A stretch of DNA of 64,000 bases from CAYFWF01 sp964346815. GTDB taxonomy: Bacteria > Acidobacteriota > Aminicenantia > Aminicenantales > Aminicenantaceae. Of this stretch, positions 1 through 9,291 are shown in pieces. The stretch covers positions 1 to 64,000 of the forward strand of contig CAYFWF010000049.1 in the NCBI GenBank assembly GCA_964346815.1. The letters are read 5' to 3'. Position 1 is the first letter of the stretch. The number at the start of each line of letters is the position of its first letter. Under the pieces are notes generated by a model that saw only the letters and a program-made list of their open reading frames with translations, had not been told where the DNA came from and did not search any database. Position numbers and translations under genes: made by a program.

Positions 1-1913
1 TTTATCCCATAATGGGAGAGAGCCTTTTTGAAGACGGCAATGGCCTGATTGAATTCCCCAAGAGCCTGATGGGATTTTCCCAAAAGAAAATAGAGTTGAT
101 AAGGAACCTCTGGCACATCAGAGAAAGCTATCAGCACCTGCTTAACCTGTTGGTGTTTTTTTAGAACAGAATAGACTTGGGCCAGTTTCAGAGCAAAATC
201 TAAGGAACTGGGCTTCTTCTGGAAAGCTTCCTCTAATTTGGCCTGGGCTTTGTTGAACTCTCCCTTGTTGAACAACTGCATTCCCAAGAGGAAGGAATAG
301 ACAGGATGCTCGGGGGGCGGCAGTGTTTTGTTGTAAATCCAGGGGCGGGGAAATGCTGAGACAGGGGAAATCTCGAAATTCTCTTCCTCAGAAAGGATTT
401 CCTGTTCACCATCCCATAACCCGACCCGAAGGCGGTAGTAGCCCGGAGGAAATTCCTGGAGAGAGAATTCATGTTTAAAATTTACCCCTTCTTCATATTG
501 GTCGACTTTCCTGGTGAAATCAAAAAACGGCTCATCGTCTTTGAAAAATTCATATTTCACCTGACCTTTTTGCCTCAAATCAGAAGATAAGCCGGTGATC
601 TGGAAGGCCAGGAAGAGCGTATCTTGTGGACGAAAGATATTTTTAGGTTGATGAAGAATTTGAAAAGAGCCTAATTTGAAAACCTTAAGATTCTGCATCT
701 CAGATGAGGCCTGTTCCATCTTATAACCTAATATCAAAGAACTCATGCCCAGTACAGAACCATCCTCAGGAATGATAATATCCTTTTCTACCGTGGTGAA
801 TTCTTTAGATACTTCATTCTTTATGATCACCGAAAACTTGTAGGCGCCAGCAATCAAAGGGAACATATCATAGATATCGAAGGGCTTGTAGGCGATGCTT
901 TTAAGCTGGTCTTCGTCCAGTTCTACAGAAATAGCCCCCTCATATTGGTAGATTGTTTTTCCCTCCGAATCGGAAACATTTCCGTTTATTTTTAAATGAG
1001 TGGAATATTTATCTTGATACTGCTGCATTGAAAATTTCATGAGTTCCACAACATAGTGGACAAAGTAAACTCCCGAAGGATTTTGAAGGATTTTGATCGA
1101 AGAATCGCTGTCTATGTAATTGGTGGAATATTCCACTTCCACTTTGTCTTTATAAGCCAAAAACATCTGTGCATACTTGTCCTTCAATTCCTTTTGGGGA
1201 ACGGTATGAATATTCTGAATCAGGATATCAGAGGCCAACGAGGGGCGGCCAAACCGAGCAGATTCTCCGGGAATAAGTGAAAGAGAAACTCTGGCCAGAC
1301 TGGGATCTATTTTCTTTAAAGTCTGGAAAGCCTGGACATAATCCGCCTGGTCGCCAAAATAGGATGTGAGCAGAGCCTGAGGGCCATCGGCACTGGGGCT
1401 GTAAAGAACATACTCTCCCACCCCGTCTTTCTGGAAAAAAACAAGATTGAACCCGGCGGGAAGACCGTATTGTGTTAGACCTTGATAAAACCAGACTTCA
1501 GTGCTGTATATCTGACTTGCGCCGGTGTGGCGATCGATTCCCCTGGGCTCGCCAAGAATGATATAAATCCTTCCCCGATCGGTTTTCCAGCCAGGCTTGG
1601 GCACACCTCTTCCGAAATAGTGATTGGCATGTTTGATGCGACGATGATGCTCTTCCTTGAATTCATTTTCTGGCGTTCCAGATGTTGGATCCCTTTGCTT
1701 CCAGAATGCTTCTATAAAAAGATCTCTTTCGCGATCTGTCTGAAGCTGGAGAAAAACTTCCTTCTCTAGAGAGGTGATAATATAGCAAACCTCCTCTTCC
1801 AGCCATTTTTTAAATCGCGGAGGGAGTTCGCCTTCTGACTTGACTCCGGAAGAAACCCCCAGCGGAAAAACCAGTAAAGATATGAACAGAATGACTATGT
1901 ATTTTTTTATCAT
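1..1913 (-). CDS. GWxTD-domain protein with C-terminal TPRs (3' end outside the window)
   Basis: The reading frame opens at 1913 and stays open to the left edge, so at least 637 residues are present and the C-terminus is missing. The N-terminus MIKKYIVILFISLLVF is a signal peptide. The motif GWKTDRGRIYIILGEP near residue 100 defines the GWxTD domain, a family common in Acidobacteriota and relatives and of unknown function. A beta-rich middle follows. The last ~100 visible residues form TPR helices, for example ALGEFNQAIAVFKKAL. The protein is presumably periplasmic or lipid-facing. It is divergent from the TonB-dependent receptor gene to the right. The family call is secure; no biochemical role can be given. 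Confidence 0.85.
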   Translation of the reverse strand, partial: MIKKYIVILFISLLVFPLGVSSGVKSEGELPPRFKKWLEEEVCYIITSLEKEVFLQLQTDRERDLFIEAFWKQRDPTSGTPENEFKEEHHRRIKHANHYFGRGVPKPGWKTDRGRIYIILGEPRGIDRHTGASQIYSTEVWFYQGLTQYGLPAGFNLVFFQKDGVGEYVLYSPSADGPQALLTSYFGDQADYVQAFQTLKKIDPSLARVSLSLIPGESARFGRPSLASDILIQNIHTVPQKELKDKYAQMFLAYKDKVEVEYSTNYIDSDSSIKILQNPSGVYFVHYVVELMKFSMQQYQDKYSTHLKINGNVSDSEGKTIYQYEGAISVELDEDQLKSIAYKPFDIYDMFPLIAGAYKFSVIIKNEVSKEFTTVEKDIIIPEDGSVLGMSSLILGYKMEQASSEMQNLKVFKLGSFQILHQPKNIFRPQDTLFLAFQITGLSSDLRQKGQVKYEFFKDDEPFFDFTRKVDQYEEGVNFKHEFSLQEFPPGYYRLRVGLWDGEQEILSEEENFEISPVSAFPRPWIYNKTLPPPEHPVYSFLLGMQLFNKGEFNKAQAKLEEAFQKKPSSLDFALKLAQVYSVLKKHQQVKQVLIAFSDVPEVPYQLYFLLGKSHQALGEFNQAIAVFKKALSHYGI

Positions 1914-2446
1914 ATTCAGCCTTCCGGCATTTTATTGAGTTTCTCTCACTCTGTACATAATTCATTGTATTATCAATTCAGAGAATTTTCAAATAAGTGA
2001 ATCCCATCATGGAAAGAGTGACGCTCAGGTCTATAATCTCACCTACTCCATAAGAGAGTTGGAAGTACGGGCGGCCATAGATAACGTCACACCCAGCAAT
2101 AAATATCTGACAGGCCCCAGGAAATCCTAGAACCTAGAGTAAAGAAAAAAAGATGGGAATTTTAACAAATTAATGGCATAATTATACAAATTGATAGCAT
2201 AATTGTACTATACACGCTCAATCTGGGAAAATACATTTAAGCTAGAGCGTTGTTTTGTGGCAGAAAGAATGAGGAGGAAGATAAACCTTATCATTCAGAA
2301 TAGAATGAGTGGGGATGTAGAGCCAGCCAACTTTCCGCTGCTTCCGGGGGCGACAAACCAAGTAACCTTATGATAAAATCAAAAAAGAAAATAGTAGACA
2401 AACTCCATAGCCAATGTATAAAATAATTAAAAGAAGGAGGAGAATA
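1914..2446. other. 533-bp intergenic region between divergent envelope genes
   Basis: Divergent promoters of the GWxTD gene and the TonB receptor must lie here. The only structured element is the tandem 21-bp repeat at 2165-2206. On the minus strand, about 2128 to 1979, an open stretch without a start codon reads like protein (for example GRPYFQLSYGVGEII) and could be the tail of a decayed gene, but no family was recognised. Nothing else is supported. Confidence 0.4.
2165..2206. repeat. Two imperfect tandem 21-bp repeats, possible operator
   Basis: Units 2165-2185 and 2186-2206 differ at only three positions. Each carries the core GCATAATT, and each starts ACAAATT. A 21-bp period is two turns of the helix, as expected for two regulator dimers on the same face of DNA. 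The repeat ends about 240 bp upstream of the TonB receptor start. Its function is inferred from position and spacing only. Confidence 0.5.
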
Positions 2447-5128
2447 ATGAGAAGAACTATTATATCAATGGTAGCTATCTCTACAGCTCTTTTACTCATG
2501 GGTAGTATAAACTATGCCCAAATAAGAACCGGAACCATCACAGGAACGGTCACAGATGAAGATGGAGTGTTCTTGCCGGGCGCCACAGTCGAACTTTCAG
2601 GTGAGAAGCTTTTGGGGGGCGTGCATTCTGTTGTAACAAATGAGAAAGGGAAGTTCAGGTTTCCAAACCTTATGCCTGGCGAATATGAGTTAACCATTAG
2701 TTTGGCAGGCTTCCGGACTACCAAAAGAAGCGAACTCCGTGTAAACGTTGCTGGAACGGTTACTGTGGATGTAATCTTAGAACAAGCCACCATAGGTGAG
2801 AGCATCACAGTACTGGCAGAATCTCCCGTAGTGGATGTGAAAAAGTCGGTTGTCTCTACCAATATCACCTCAGAATTGATGGAAGTCCTCCCTATGCGCC
2901 GTTTTACCTTCTTCGATTATGTGGGAACAACGCCGGGCATCACGAGCTCAACAGGAGACCACTCGAATAATTGGCAATCGGCCTTGGGATCTGGGACCAC
3001 CTCAAACACCTATTATTTTGAAGGGGTAGAAACCACCAATCCAGAAAACGCAGGTTCCTGGTTATGGGCAAACCCTGATCAGATCGAAGAAATGGATGTT
3101 ATCGTGTCAGGAGCTCCGGCTGAATATGGGAACTTTCAGGGCATGGTTGTCAACCTGGTCAGTAAAACGGGTTCCAATACATTTAGTGGTAATCTCAATT
3201 TTTATTACCGTGACGGTTGGTTAACCGGAAATAATACACCCGACGAAGAATTTCCTTTCTATCGTGACAAGTATTTAGAGGGTACTGCTACCTTAGGCGG
3301 GCCTATAATAAAGGATAAACTCTGGTTTTTTTGGGCCGGGCAGTTGATGACTGATAGATCGGTTGGAGTGGGGGCCGATCCATCTTTCGGGGCTGCTGAT
3401 TATTACTTAAATACTACGTTCGGGAGACTTGACTGGCAGATCAATAAAAATAATAAGTTCACCCTTTCATGTGACGTCAACTGGTATAGATGGGAGGCTA
3501 CGCCTGATGCATATACTGCTTATGAAGCCGTGTCGTCCGAACAATCCTGGAATCCTCTGCCAAGCGCCACCTGGAATTCAATCCTCAGTCAAAATACATT
3601 CTTCGAGATCAAATATTCCGGATGGTGGGTTACTCTCGAAACTAGAGCTGCAGATGGTGACATGGAAACTCCCGCACATTATGATGCTGCAACTGGGATA
3701 ACTTCAGGAAATTCCTATTGGTGGGGTGACTGGCCCACCGGCCAGCATCAAGTCCAGGGCTCAGTTACTCATTATGCTGACGATTTTCTCCAGGGTGACC
3801 ACGAGTTCAAATTCGGGGTTATTTACAACCACAGCTGGGCTGGATGGAAATGGGGCTTCCACGGCAACATGTATTATTACGATTGGGGTGGGTATCCTTA
3901 TTATGCTTATTTCATGGACCCTGAAGAATATGGAGGAGTCGCCAACAGAATCAGTACCTTTCTCGACGACAGTTGGTCAGTAAGTGACCGCTTGACCTTG
4001 AACTTGGGGATCAGATTCGATCACACTCGGGGCGGCTACCCTGAGTACAGTAGACTGGATAAAGACGCAAACCCAACAGGAGAAACATTTCCAGCGGATA
4101 TGGACCTTCTCAGATGGGACACATGGTCGCCACGGCTGGGACTCGTCTACCAATTGACTGGGGATAGGAAAACAATATTGAAAGCAAGCTATGGCCGGTA
4201 TTATGGCCATATGCTCCTGAATGTCTTTTATGCTAGCGCCCCATCGAAATCCGATAGATACTGGTATGGATACAACTGGAATACAGGTGAATACGACAAT
4301 CTATGGGAACATATAGATCCCATTGCAAATAGAGGTTTTGACCGGAATCTGAAAAATCCATATTCTGACCAATTTTCCGTAGGAATCGAAAGGGAAATAT
4401 TCCCTGATTTCTCTCTGTCTATAACGGGTATCTATAAGGAATCAAAGGATAGTGTCGCTACGCAGAATTCCACTGCAGAATATGAGCTTATAGATTACTA
4501 TGACGAATTTGGGAATCAGACGATACAGGTCTACAATCAGACAAACCCAGGAGACAGTTTCTATTTAACCACCAATCGAGGAGATAAAACTAATTATAAA
4601 GCATTGATTTTTGCTTTCAGGAAGCGCCTTTCCAACAATTGGCAGGTGGATGGGAGTTTGACCTTGTCTAAGGCACGAAGTTACCCCAAGGGCTATTACG
4701 ATAAGAATGATTTAATCAATATGTACGGAGTCCCTGGCTCTTATGACCGAGAATATCAGCTTAAGATCAGTGGAACCTATATCTTTCCTTACGGCATAAT
4801 GCTCAGCGCCTATTTTGCTTATGAGCAAGGGAGACCTTTCAACCGTGATATACCGATATGGCTGGATCAGGGACGTCGATGGATAGCAGCTGAAGAAAGA
4901 GGCAGCAAAAGACATCCGAACCCGACATATTTGGATCTGAGACTGGAAAAAGAATTCAGACTCTGGAAAACAACCAGATTAAAACTGTTGATAGACGTAT
5001 GGAACATTTTTAATGCCGACTACAACAACTACGTCGCCTCAACTAATGCGGCAAGCGACGCCTACTTGGCACCCACAAGTTATGTTTTACCCAGGAGAGC
5101 TCAGCTAGGCATTCGTTTCGTTTTCTAA
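2447..5128 (+). CDS. TonB-dependent receptor with carboxypeptidase-regulatory-like N-terminal domain
   Basis: This is an outer-membrane beta-barrel transporter of 893 residues. The start at 2447 is chosen over an in-frame ATG 33 nt upstream because GAAGGAGG lies 6 nt before it and the protein then begins directly with a signal peptide (MRRTIISMVAISTALLL). Residues ~25-110 form a carboxypeptidase-regulatory-like fold (GTITGTVTDEDGVFLPGATV). A TonB plug follows (~110-230), then a barrel of aromatic-rich strands ending in RRAQLGIRFVF, with the C-terminal Phe typical of BAM substrates. This Oar/CarboxypepD_reg-plug architecture is widespread in Acidobacteriota. The ligand cannot be read from sequence. 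The gene stands alone and is closed by a strong terminator. Confidence 0.9.
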   Translation: MRRTIISMVAISTALLLMGSINYAQIRTGTITGTVTDEDGVFLPGATVELSGEKLLGGVHSVVTNEKGKFRFPNLMPGEYELTISLAGFRTTKRSELRVNVAGTVTVDVILEQATIGESITVLAESPVVDVKKSVVSTNITSELMEVLPMRRFTFFDYVGTTPGITSSTGDHSNNWQSALGSGTTSNTYYFEGVETTNPENAGSWLWANPDQIEEMDVIVSGAPAEYGNFQGMVVNLVSKTGSNTFSGNLNFYYRDGWLTGNNTPDEEFPFYRDKYLEGTATLGGPIIKDKLWFFWAGQLMTDRSVGVGADPSFGAADYYLNTTFGRLDWQINKNNKFTLSCDVNWYRWEATPDAYTAYEAVSSEQSWNPLPSATWNSILSQNTFFEIKYSGWWVTLETRAADGDMETPAHYDAATGITSGNSYWWGDWPTGQHQVQGSVTHYADDFLQGDHEFKFGVIYNHSWAGWKWGFHGNMYYYDWGGYPYYAYFMDPEEYGGVANRISTFLDDSWSVSDRLTLNLGIRFDHTRGGYPEYSRLDKDANPTGETFPADMDLLRWDTWSPRLGLVYQLTGDRKTILKASYGRYYGHMLLNVFYASAPSKSDRYWYGYNWNTGEYDNLWEHIDPIANRGFDRNLKNPYSDQFSVGIEREIFPDFSLSITGIYKESKDSVATQNSTAEYELIDYYDEFGNQTIQVYNQTNPGDSFYLTTNRGDKTNYKALIFAFRKRLSNNWQVDGSLTLSKARSYPKGYYDKNDLINMYGVPGSYDREYQLKISGTYIFPYGIMLSAYFAYEQGRPFNRDIPIWLDQGRRWIAAEERGSKRHPNPTYLDLRLEKEFRLWKTTRLKLLIDVWNIFNADYNNYVASTNAASDAYLAPTSYVLPRRAQLGIRFVF

Positions 5129-5153
5129 ACAGCTCAAGCACTTTACATTCAAA

Positions 5154-5181
5154 GGGGAAGCTCGCAAGCTTCCCCTTTTTT
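5154..5181. terminator. Rho-independent terminator after the TonB receptor
   Basis: The arms GGGGAAGCT (5154-5162) and AGCTTCCCC (5167-5175) pair perfectly around a 4-nt loop and are followed by six T. Three A before the left arm extend the stem with the first T residues. It sits between the convergent receptor and peptidase genes, 26 nt after the receptor stop. The T-run favours plus-strand transcripts; use in the other direction is possible but weaker. Confidence 0.85.
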
Positions 5182-5211
5182 CATGTCTGGGGAATCAGTT
5201 GGCACCCTTGC

Positions 5212-7251
5212 CTAGTTGATGGATGCGCTGCCCTTCACGTACTTGCCGTACCAGTCCAGATAGCGCTCATAGAGATCCTTGATGTAGGACGGCATGTCGA
5301 TCCCGTGAAACTCGCCGGGGTACACGACGAGTTGAGTCGTGCGTCCGAGTCGCTTGAGCGCCTGATAGAGCTGCTCCGAATTGAGGATGGGGACATTCCA
5401 GTCCTTCTCCCCTCCCACGATGAGCGTTGGGGTCGTCACGTTCTCCACATAGTTGAAAGGCGAGAGCTTTTCCCAAATCTCCCGATTCTCCTTTTTCCAG
5501 GGAAGACCGAGCTCGTACTCCCACCACCGCTGGTAATGGTCGTGACCATAGTTGGCGACATACAGCGTGGAGCTGGCGCCAGTGATGGCAGCCTCGAATC
5601 TGCCGGTCTTGACGATGACATGGTTAGTCAGCAAACCACCGTAGGACCATCCGCCTACCCCCAGCCGATCGGGATCAACATAACCCTGCTCGATGACAGA
5701 GTCGACCGAGGCCAAGACGTCCTCGTAATCCTTCTCACCCCACGATTTCCAGATACCTAATGAAAAATCCTGGCCGTAGCCGGAAGAGCCGCGCGGATTG
5801 GGAAGGACGACCACATAGCCGTCGGCGGCAAAGAGCTGGGCTTGGAAGTTGAAGCCGTAATCGTATTGGGATACCGGCCCGCCATGTATACGGAGCAGAG
5901 CGGGGTAGCGAAAGCTGGGATCGAATGCCGGCGGCTTCACCACAAAGGCTTCGATTTCGGTTCCGTCCTTGCTCTTGAACCGGACCTCCTCGACGGCTCC
6001 AAGCCGAACCTCGGCAAGGAGTTTCTCGTTGACATGGGAGAGCTGCATCAATTCACCTCCAGAGTAGATGAACACCTCAGGAGGGAGATGGGGACCTGTA
6101 ACGAGGGCTGCGATCGTACAATCCTCACCGATCTGGAATCCGTTGATGATTTGAGAGCCGGAAATGAGCCGTTCCACCGTGCCTCCTCCCGCCGGAATGC
6201 GGGCCAGCTGGCGCTCACCGCTATCTTCCAGAACGAAGTAAATCGATTCTCCGTCCACGGAGAAACGGGGATTCGATATATGCCGGTCCAGTTTCTCGGT
6301 GAGCACTTTGGCTTCACCGCCCTGTGAGGAGACCACCGCCAGGTGAGGCGTACCGTACACCAGGGCGTCCGTGTCGGTGATCGAGATATAAGCGATGGAC
6401 TTCCCGTCGGGGCTCCAGGTGGGCGAACTGTCGGCTCCGGGATTTTTGGTCACCTGCAGCAGCGTTTTCCCCTGATCCGGATTGTCCGCCGCAACAACCC
6501 ATATATCGGTGTTATAATTATGATCGGGCTCATCAGTACGGTTACTGACGAAGGCCACGGACTTGCCGTCCGGAGACCAAACGGGATCACTATCGTCGAA
6601 ATCGCCGGATGTGATTTGAGTCGTCGTCTTGGATTCAACATCGAAGACATAAAGGTGGGTACGGCGACGATCCAGATAGCCGATATAGTCCTGTTTGAAC
6701 TGAAGACGATCGATCACCCAGGGTTTGGGTGTTCTCTTCTTGTCTTCACCGCTGTCGTCTTCTAATTCTCCGGGCTTCGGATCCTTGAGAGTCAACAGTA
6801 ACCTGCCGCCGTCCGGAGACCAATCGTAGGACCTCACTCCCTGAACTATCTCGGTGAGCTGTACGGCATCACCGCCCTTTCGGAACAGGGTCCAGACTTG
6901 GGTCTTTTTATCGCCTCGAGCCGCGAGGAAAGACAAATATTTCCCGTCCGGACTCCACCGCGGCCTGGAGGCGGAGCTTCCCTTCGCAGTCATCGGTATC
7001 GCTTCATCACCCTCGACAGGCACCATCCAGATGCGGCTCTCGCTCTCGTCATCCTCGAGGTCCATAGTGGATACGACGAAGGCAACCCACCTGCCATCGG
7101 GACTGATTTGCGGATCGGAGACGCGATGGATTCGGAAATAGTCGTCGACGATCAAATTTCGGGTTTCAGGATTTTCCTTCCCGAATATGGCCGCGCAAGC
7201 CAATCCCAGGACAACGGCTAAACTCAGAAAAGACTTGAACACTTTTTTCAT
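5212..7251 (-). CDS. Secreted S9-family prolyl oligopeptidase-type serine peptidase
   Basis: This protein of 679 residues begins at 7251, where AAGGAG lies 8 nt upstream and a signal peptide follows (MKKVFKSFLSLAVVLGLACA). An upstream in-frame ATG at 7296 would bury that signal. The N-terminal half is a beta-propeller of PD40/TolB-like repeats (RWSPDGKYLSF, PVWSPDGKSVAFVS, PTWSPDGKSIAYIS). The C-terminal half is an alpha/beta hydrolase with the S9 nucleophile motif GGWSYGG (Ser ~536), Asp in GGEKDWNVP (~616) and His in GEFHGID (~648). It resembles acylaminoacyl or dipeptidyl peptidases of the S9C type and probably trims oligopeptides in the periplasm. It is monocistronic. Confidence 0.9.
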   Translation of the reverse strand: MKKVFKSFLSLAVVLGLACAAIFGKENPETRNLIVDDYFRIHRVSDPQISPDGRWVAFVVSTMDLEDDESESRIWMVPVEGDEAIPMTAKGSSASRPRWSPDGKYLSFLAARGDKKTQVWTLFRKGGDAVQLTEIVQGVRSYDWSPDGGRLLLTLKDPKPGELEDDSGEDKKRTPKPWVIDRLQFKQDYIGYLDRRRTHLYVFDVESKTTTQITSGDFDDSDPVWSPDGKSVAFVSNRTDEPDHNYNTDIWVVAADNPDQGKTLLQVTKNPGADSSPTWSPDGKSIAYISITDTDALVYGTPHLAVVSSQGGEAKVLTEKLDRHISNPRFSVDGESIYFVLEDSGERQLARIPAGGGTVERLISGSQIINGFQIGEDCTIAALVTGPHLPPEVFIYSGGELMQLSHVNEKLLAEVRLGAVEEVRFKSKDGTEIEAFVVKPPAFDPSFRYPALLRIHGGPVSQYDYGFNFQAQLFAADGYVVVLPNPRGSSGYGQDFSLGIWKSWGEKDYEDVLASVDSVIEQGYVDPDRLGVGGWSYGGLLTNHVIVKTGRFEAAITGASSTLYVANYGHDHYQRWWEYELGLPWKKENREIWEKLSPFNYVENVTTPTLIVGGEKDWNVPILNSEQLYQALKRLGRTTQLVVYPGEFHGIDMPSYIKDLYERYLDWYGKYVKGSASIN

Positions 7252-7312
7252 TGACAGCTCCTTTTTATATGCTTTTTTAGTTGATAAGGAATCCACACCT
7301 CCTCACTTATCT

Positions 7313-7329
7313 TTTGTATTCAATACAAA
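7313..7329. promoter_or_regulatory. 17-bp perfect palindrome upstream of the S9 peptidase gene
   Basis: TTTGTATT-C-AATACAAA forms 8-bp perfect arms around one base. It is centred about 70 bp upstream of the peptidase start at 7251, where an operator or promoter-proximal regulator site is expected. No terminator T-run is associated. Function is inferred from symmetry and position. Confidence 0.45.
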
Positions 7330-7619
7330 TTTGCCTTTTGCTCATAGCTTTTCGGGGGAGAACTTGGTGAATTCATTCAAGTCCCTAATTGTATCCCATT
7401 CCCTCAAATTGGAGCTGCCAATAGAACCTTTACACCCATTTTATGTTTACGCAAGGCAGAAGCCGTATCGTTACATGTAAATCACTGAATTGTCAACAAT
7501 TTTGTGACTCCAGGAAGCATTTCTCAATGTTTTCTTGTTCGATCACAGTTTTGGAAATGCATGCATGGCTCTAAGCCAAATAGCGGAGTAAAGAGAGTAC
7601 AGTGGCCAAGGGAAACAAT

Positions 7620-7649
7620 TTGACATTCAACAGTGCCTCGGTCTATCAT
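7620..7649 (+). promoter_or_regulatory. Candidate sigma-70 promoter of the bactofilin gene
   Basis: A TTGACA hexamer at 7620-7625 is separated by 18 nt from TATCAT at 7644-7649 (5 of 6 consensus). It would give a leader of roughly 95 nt before the bactofilin start at 7751. Confidence 0.5.
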
Positions 7650-7750
7650 AATTGTCAATACGAGCAGAACAGAATTTGGGCAGGAGGATTTGATCAATTA
7701 GTGAAAAAGATGACTTTTTTCACTTTGAATCTAAAGTTTAGGAGTAGGCA

Positions 7751-8272
7751 ATGATATGGAAAAAATCGGATGATAACAATCCTCCCACCCAGACTCCCGT
7801 TCAAGCATCACCACGGCCATCTGCTCCGAAGACTCAGCCTCCGTCTTCAAAGGAACGGGCTTTGATCGGTTCTTCGATTAAGATTGAGGGCAACCTCTCG
7901 GGCGGAGAGGATCTGTTCGTGGAGGGCCGAGTTAAGGGAAAGATCGATCTGGATCAGCACAATGTCACCATCGGAACGAACGGCCACATCAAGGCTGATA
8001 TCCATGGACGGAGCATCGATATTATGGGAGAAGTCGTAGGTGATCTCTATGGATCAGAGCAGGTTATCTTGCGGAAATCCAGCAAGGTGCGAGGGAACGT
8101 TTTTGCTCCACGTGTGAGCCTGGAAGACGGGTCGGACTTCAAGGGCAGCATCGACATGACTTCCAAACCCAAGGAGGAAGCAAGACCGTCAAAAAAAGAC
8201 GATACTGCAGTGAAGCCTCCGTCACCTCCGGTGCCCAAACAGGATAAGACAGAGGATAGAGTACAATCCTGA
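7751..8272 (+). CDS. Bactofilin (polymer-forming cytoskeletal protein)
   Basis: Bactofilins polymerise without nucleotide into filaments that scaffold cell-wall and polarity proteins. This one has 173 residues. A Pro/Ser-rich N-tail (~1-35) is followed by the right-handed beta-helix core (~36-135; IGSSIKIEGNLSGGEDLFVE, then VEGRVKGKIDL), built of short hydrophobic repeats. A Lys/Pro-rich C-tail (~136-173) completes the usual bactofilin layout. A TAGGAG element precedes the ATG. The next gene, 44 nt downstream on the same strand, is a small methyltransferase-like protein and is probably co-transcribed. Confidence 0.9.
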   Translation: MIWKKSDDNNPPTQTPVQASPRPSAPKTQPPSSKERALIGSSIKIEGNLSGGEDLFVEGRVKGKIDLDQHNVTIGTNGHIKADIHGRSIDIMGEVVGDLYGSEQVILRKSSKVRGNVFAPRVSLEDGSDFKGSIDMTSKPKEEARPSKKDDTAVKPPSPPVPKQDKTEDRVQS

Positions 8273-8316
8273 CGGCACGAGAGAGCCTGCAGAGAGAACC
8301 TTCGACGCAGCATCCC

Positions 8317-8925
8317 ATGAATATGAAAGCTCCTGGAGAAACAGTGGTATCGACTTTTGTATGCAAATCGCTCGGACTGAATGTGCTGTTGGACGCGGTG
8401 CGAGACGATCGAGCTTACTCTGTTCTGGATCTTGGATCCGCCCTGGAAGAAAATGTCCGATTCTGGTCGCAATTCTCCTGCAGGCTGCATATCCAGGACT
8501 TCTACCGCAGTTACAGGGATTTGAAAGCAGCGGTTGGACCGGAGGAGGAATTGGAGGGGGCAGCATTATCCGAGCTGCTTCCGTTCGATGACGAAACGGT
8601 CTTCGACATTATCCTTGCATGGGACCTTTTTAATTACTTCGACCTTAAAGAACTCAAGGCGCTCGTTCAGAGGTTGAACTGCTGGTGCCGTCCCGGGACC
8701 AAGCTTTTCATACTGATCTCAGATCTGCCGAAAATCCCTGTATCACCCACGAAGTTCAGAATTCTCAACCGTGAACAGATGATCCACGAAATACCAACCC
8801 AGGAAACGAGACCCTGCCCTCGCCATCAGCCGCGGGATATCGCCAGACTCATGACACGCTTCACCGTATCCTGTTCCTTCCTGTTGCGTCGCGGTATCCA
8901 GGAATACGTTTTCGCGTTCATATAA
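8317..8925 (+). CDS. Class I SAM-dependent methyltransferase-like protein
   Basis: The protein has 202 residues. It has a Rossmann-like start (YSVLDLGSALEENVRFW, ~res 35-50), an acidic strand-4 motif (FDIILAWDLFNYFDL, ~90-105) and a post-helix segment (CRPGTKLFILI) arranged as in class I methyltransferases. The glycine-rich loop is degenerate, DLGS rather than ExGxGxG, so catalytic activity is uncertain. The substrate is unknown. It follows bactofilin by 44 nt, suggesting a cell-envelope role or only co-transcription. An alternative ATG lies at 8323. Its stop region overlaps by 8 bp the tail of an antisense gene remnant. Confidence 0.6.
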   Translation: MNMKAPGETVVSTFVCKSLGLNVLLDAVRDDRAYSVLDLGSALEENVRFWSQFSCRLHIQDFYRSYRDLKAAVGPEEELEGAALSELLPFDDETVFDIILAWDLFNYFDLKELKALVQRLNCWCRPGTKLFILISDLPKIPVSPTKFRILNREQMIHEIPTQETRPCPRHQPRDIARLMTRFTVSCSFLLRRGIQEYVFAFI

Positions 8926-9007
8926 GAGATTCCTCCGCAAGATCCACAGACATGGGTGCGCCGACAAGTCCGGATCCGAGGATCATGACTTTCGTTTTCT
9001 TGCCCAT
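8918..9007 (-). pseudogene. Truncated N-terminus of a saccharopine dehydrogenase-like gene
   Basis: Reading the minus strand from ATG 9007, with TAAGGAG well placed upstream, gives 29 codons beginning MGKKTKVMILGSGLVGAP and continuing MSVDLAEE before a TGA at 8918-8920. The GSGLVGAPMSVDLA segment is the NAD(P)-binding start of saccharopine dehydrogenase-family enzymes, which are about 400 residues long. The rest of the gene is absent, and the break lies where the convergent methyltransferase gene ends. It is most simply the scar of a deletion. The 280 bp from here to 9291 otherwise hold only AT-rich upstream sequence of the ferredoxin gene, with a TATAAT at 9158-9163. Confidence 0.65.
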
Positions 9008-9291
9008 TTCATACTCCTTAATTAACAAACGATATTTTGTCGGTTCAGAGAAAACACATCATTGAATGTTATGAAAAAACAGAGGCAGGAAACTACAGCC
9101 CGCTAAGGCGGTTCATGTATTTGACAAGGATGGTTTTGGTACACATGTTATTCCTTATATAATTTTAATGAAAAAATTCATTTTCTGTCAATCAAAGAGA
9201 AGTCATTGACCCCGTTGTTTTGTGTGTGATAGCCTTATTTCAATATGATAAATCTCACGGCTTTGAAGCTCGAAGAATGAGAGGTTGTTCG

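Larger units (their letters stand above)
7252..7750. other. Intergenic region between S9 peptidase and bactofilin genes
   Basis: About 500 bp between divergent genes. It contains the palindrome at 7313-7329 on the peptidase side and a sigma-70-like promoter at 7620-7649 on the bactofilin side, listed separately. An open frame at 7187-7480 (plus) has no ribosome binding site and no protein-like composition, and most of it overlaps the peptidase start. Nothing else is recognised. Confidence 0.5.

Noticed and set aside
5305..7141. Several long plus-strand frames opposite the S9 peptidase
   Set aside because: They lie antisense to a clearly conserved protein, have no ribosome binding sites and have unnatural composition.
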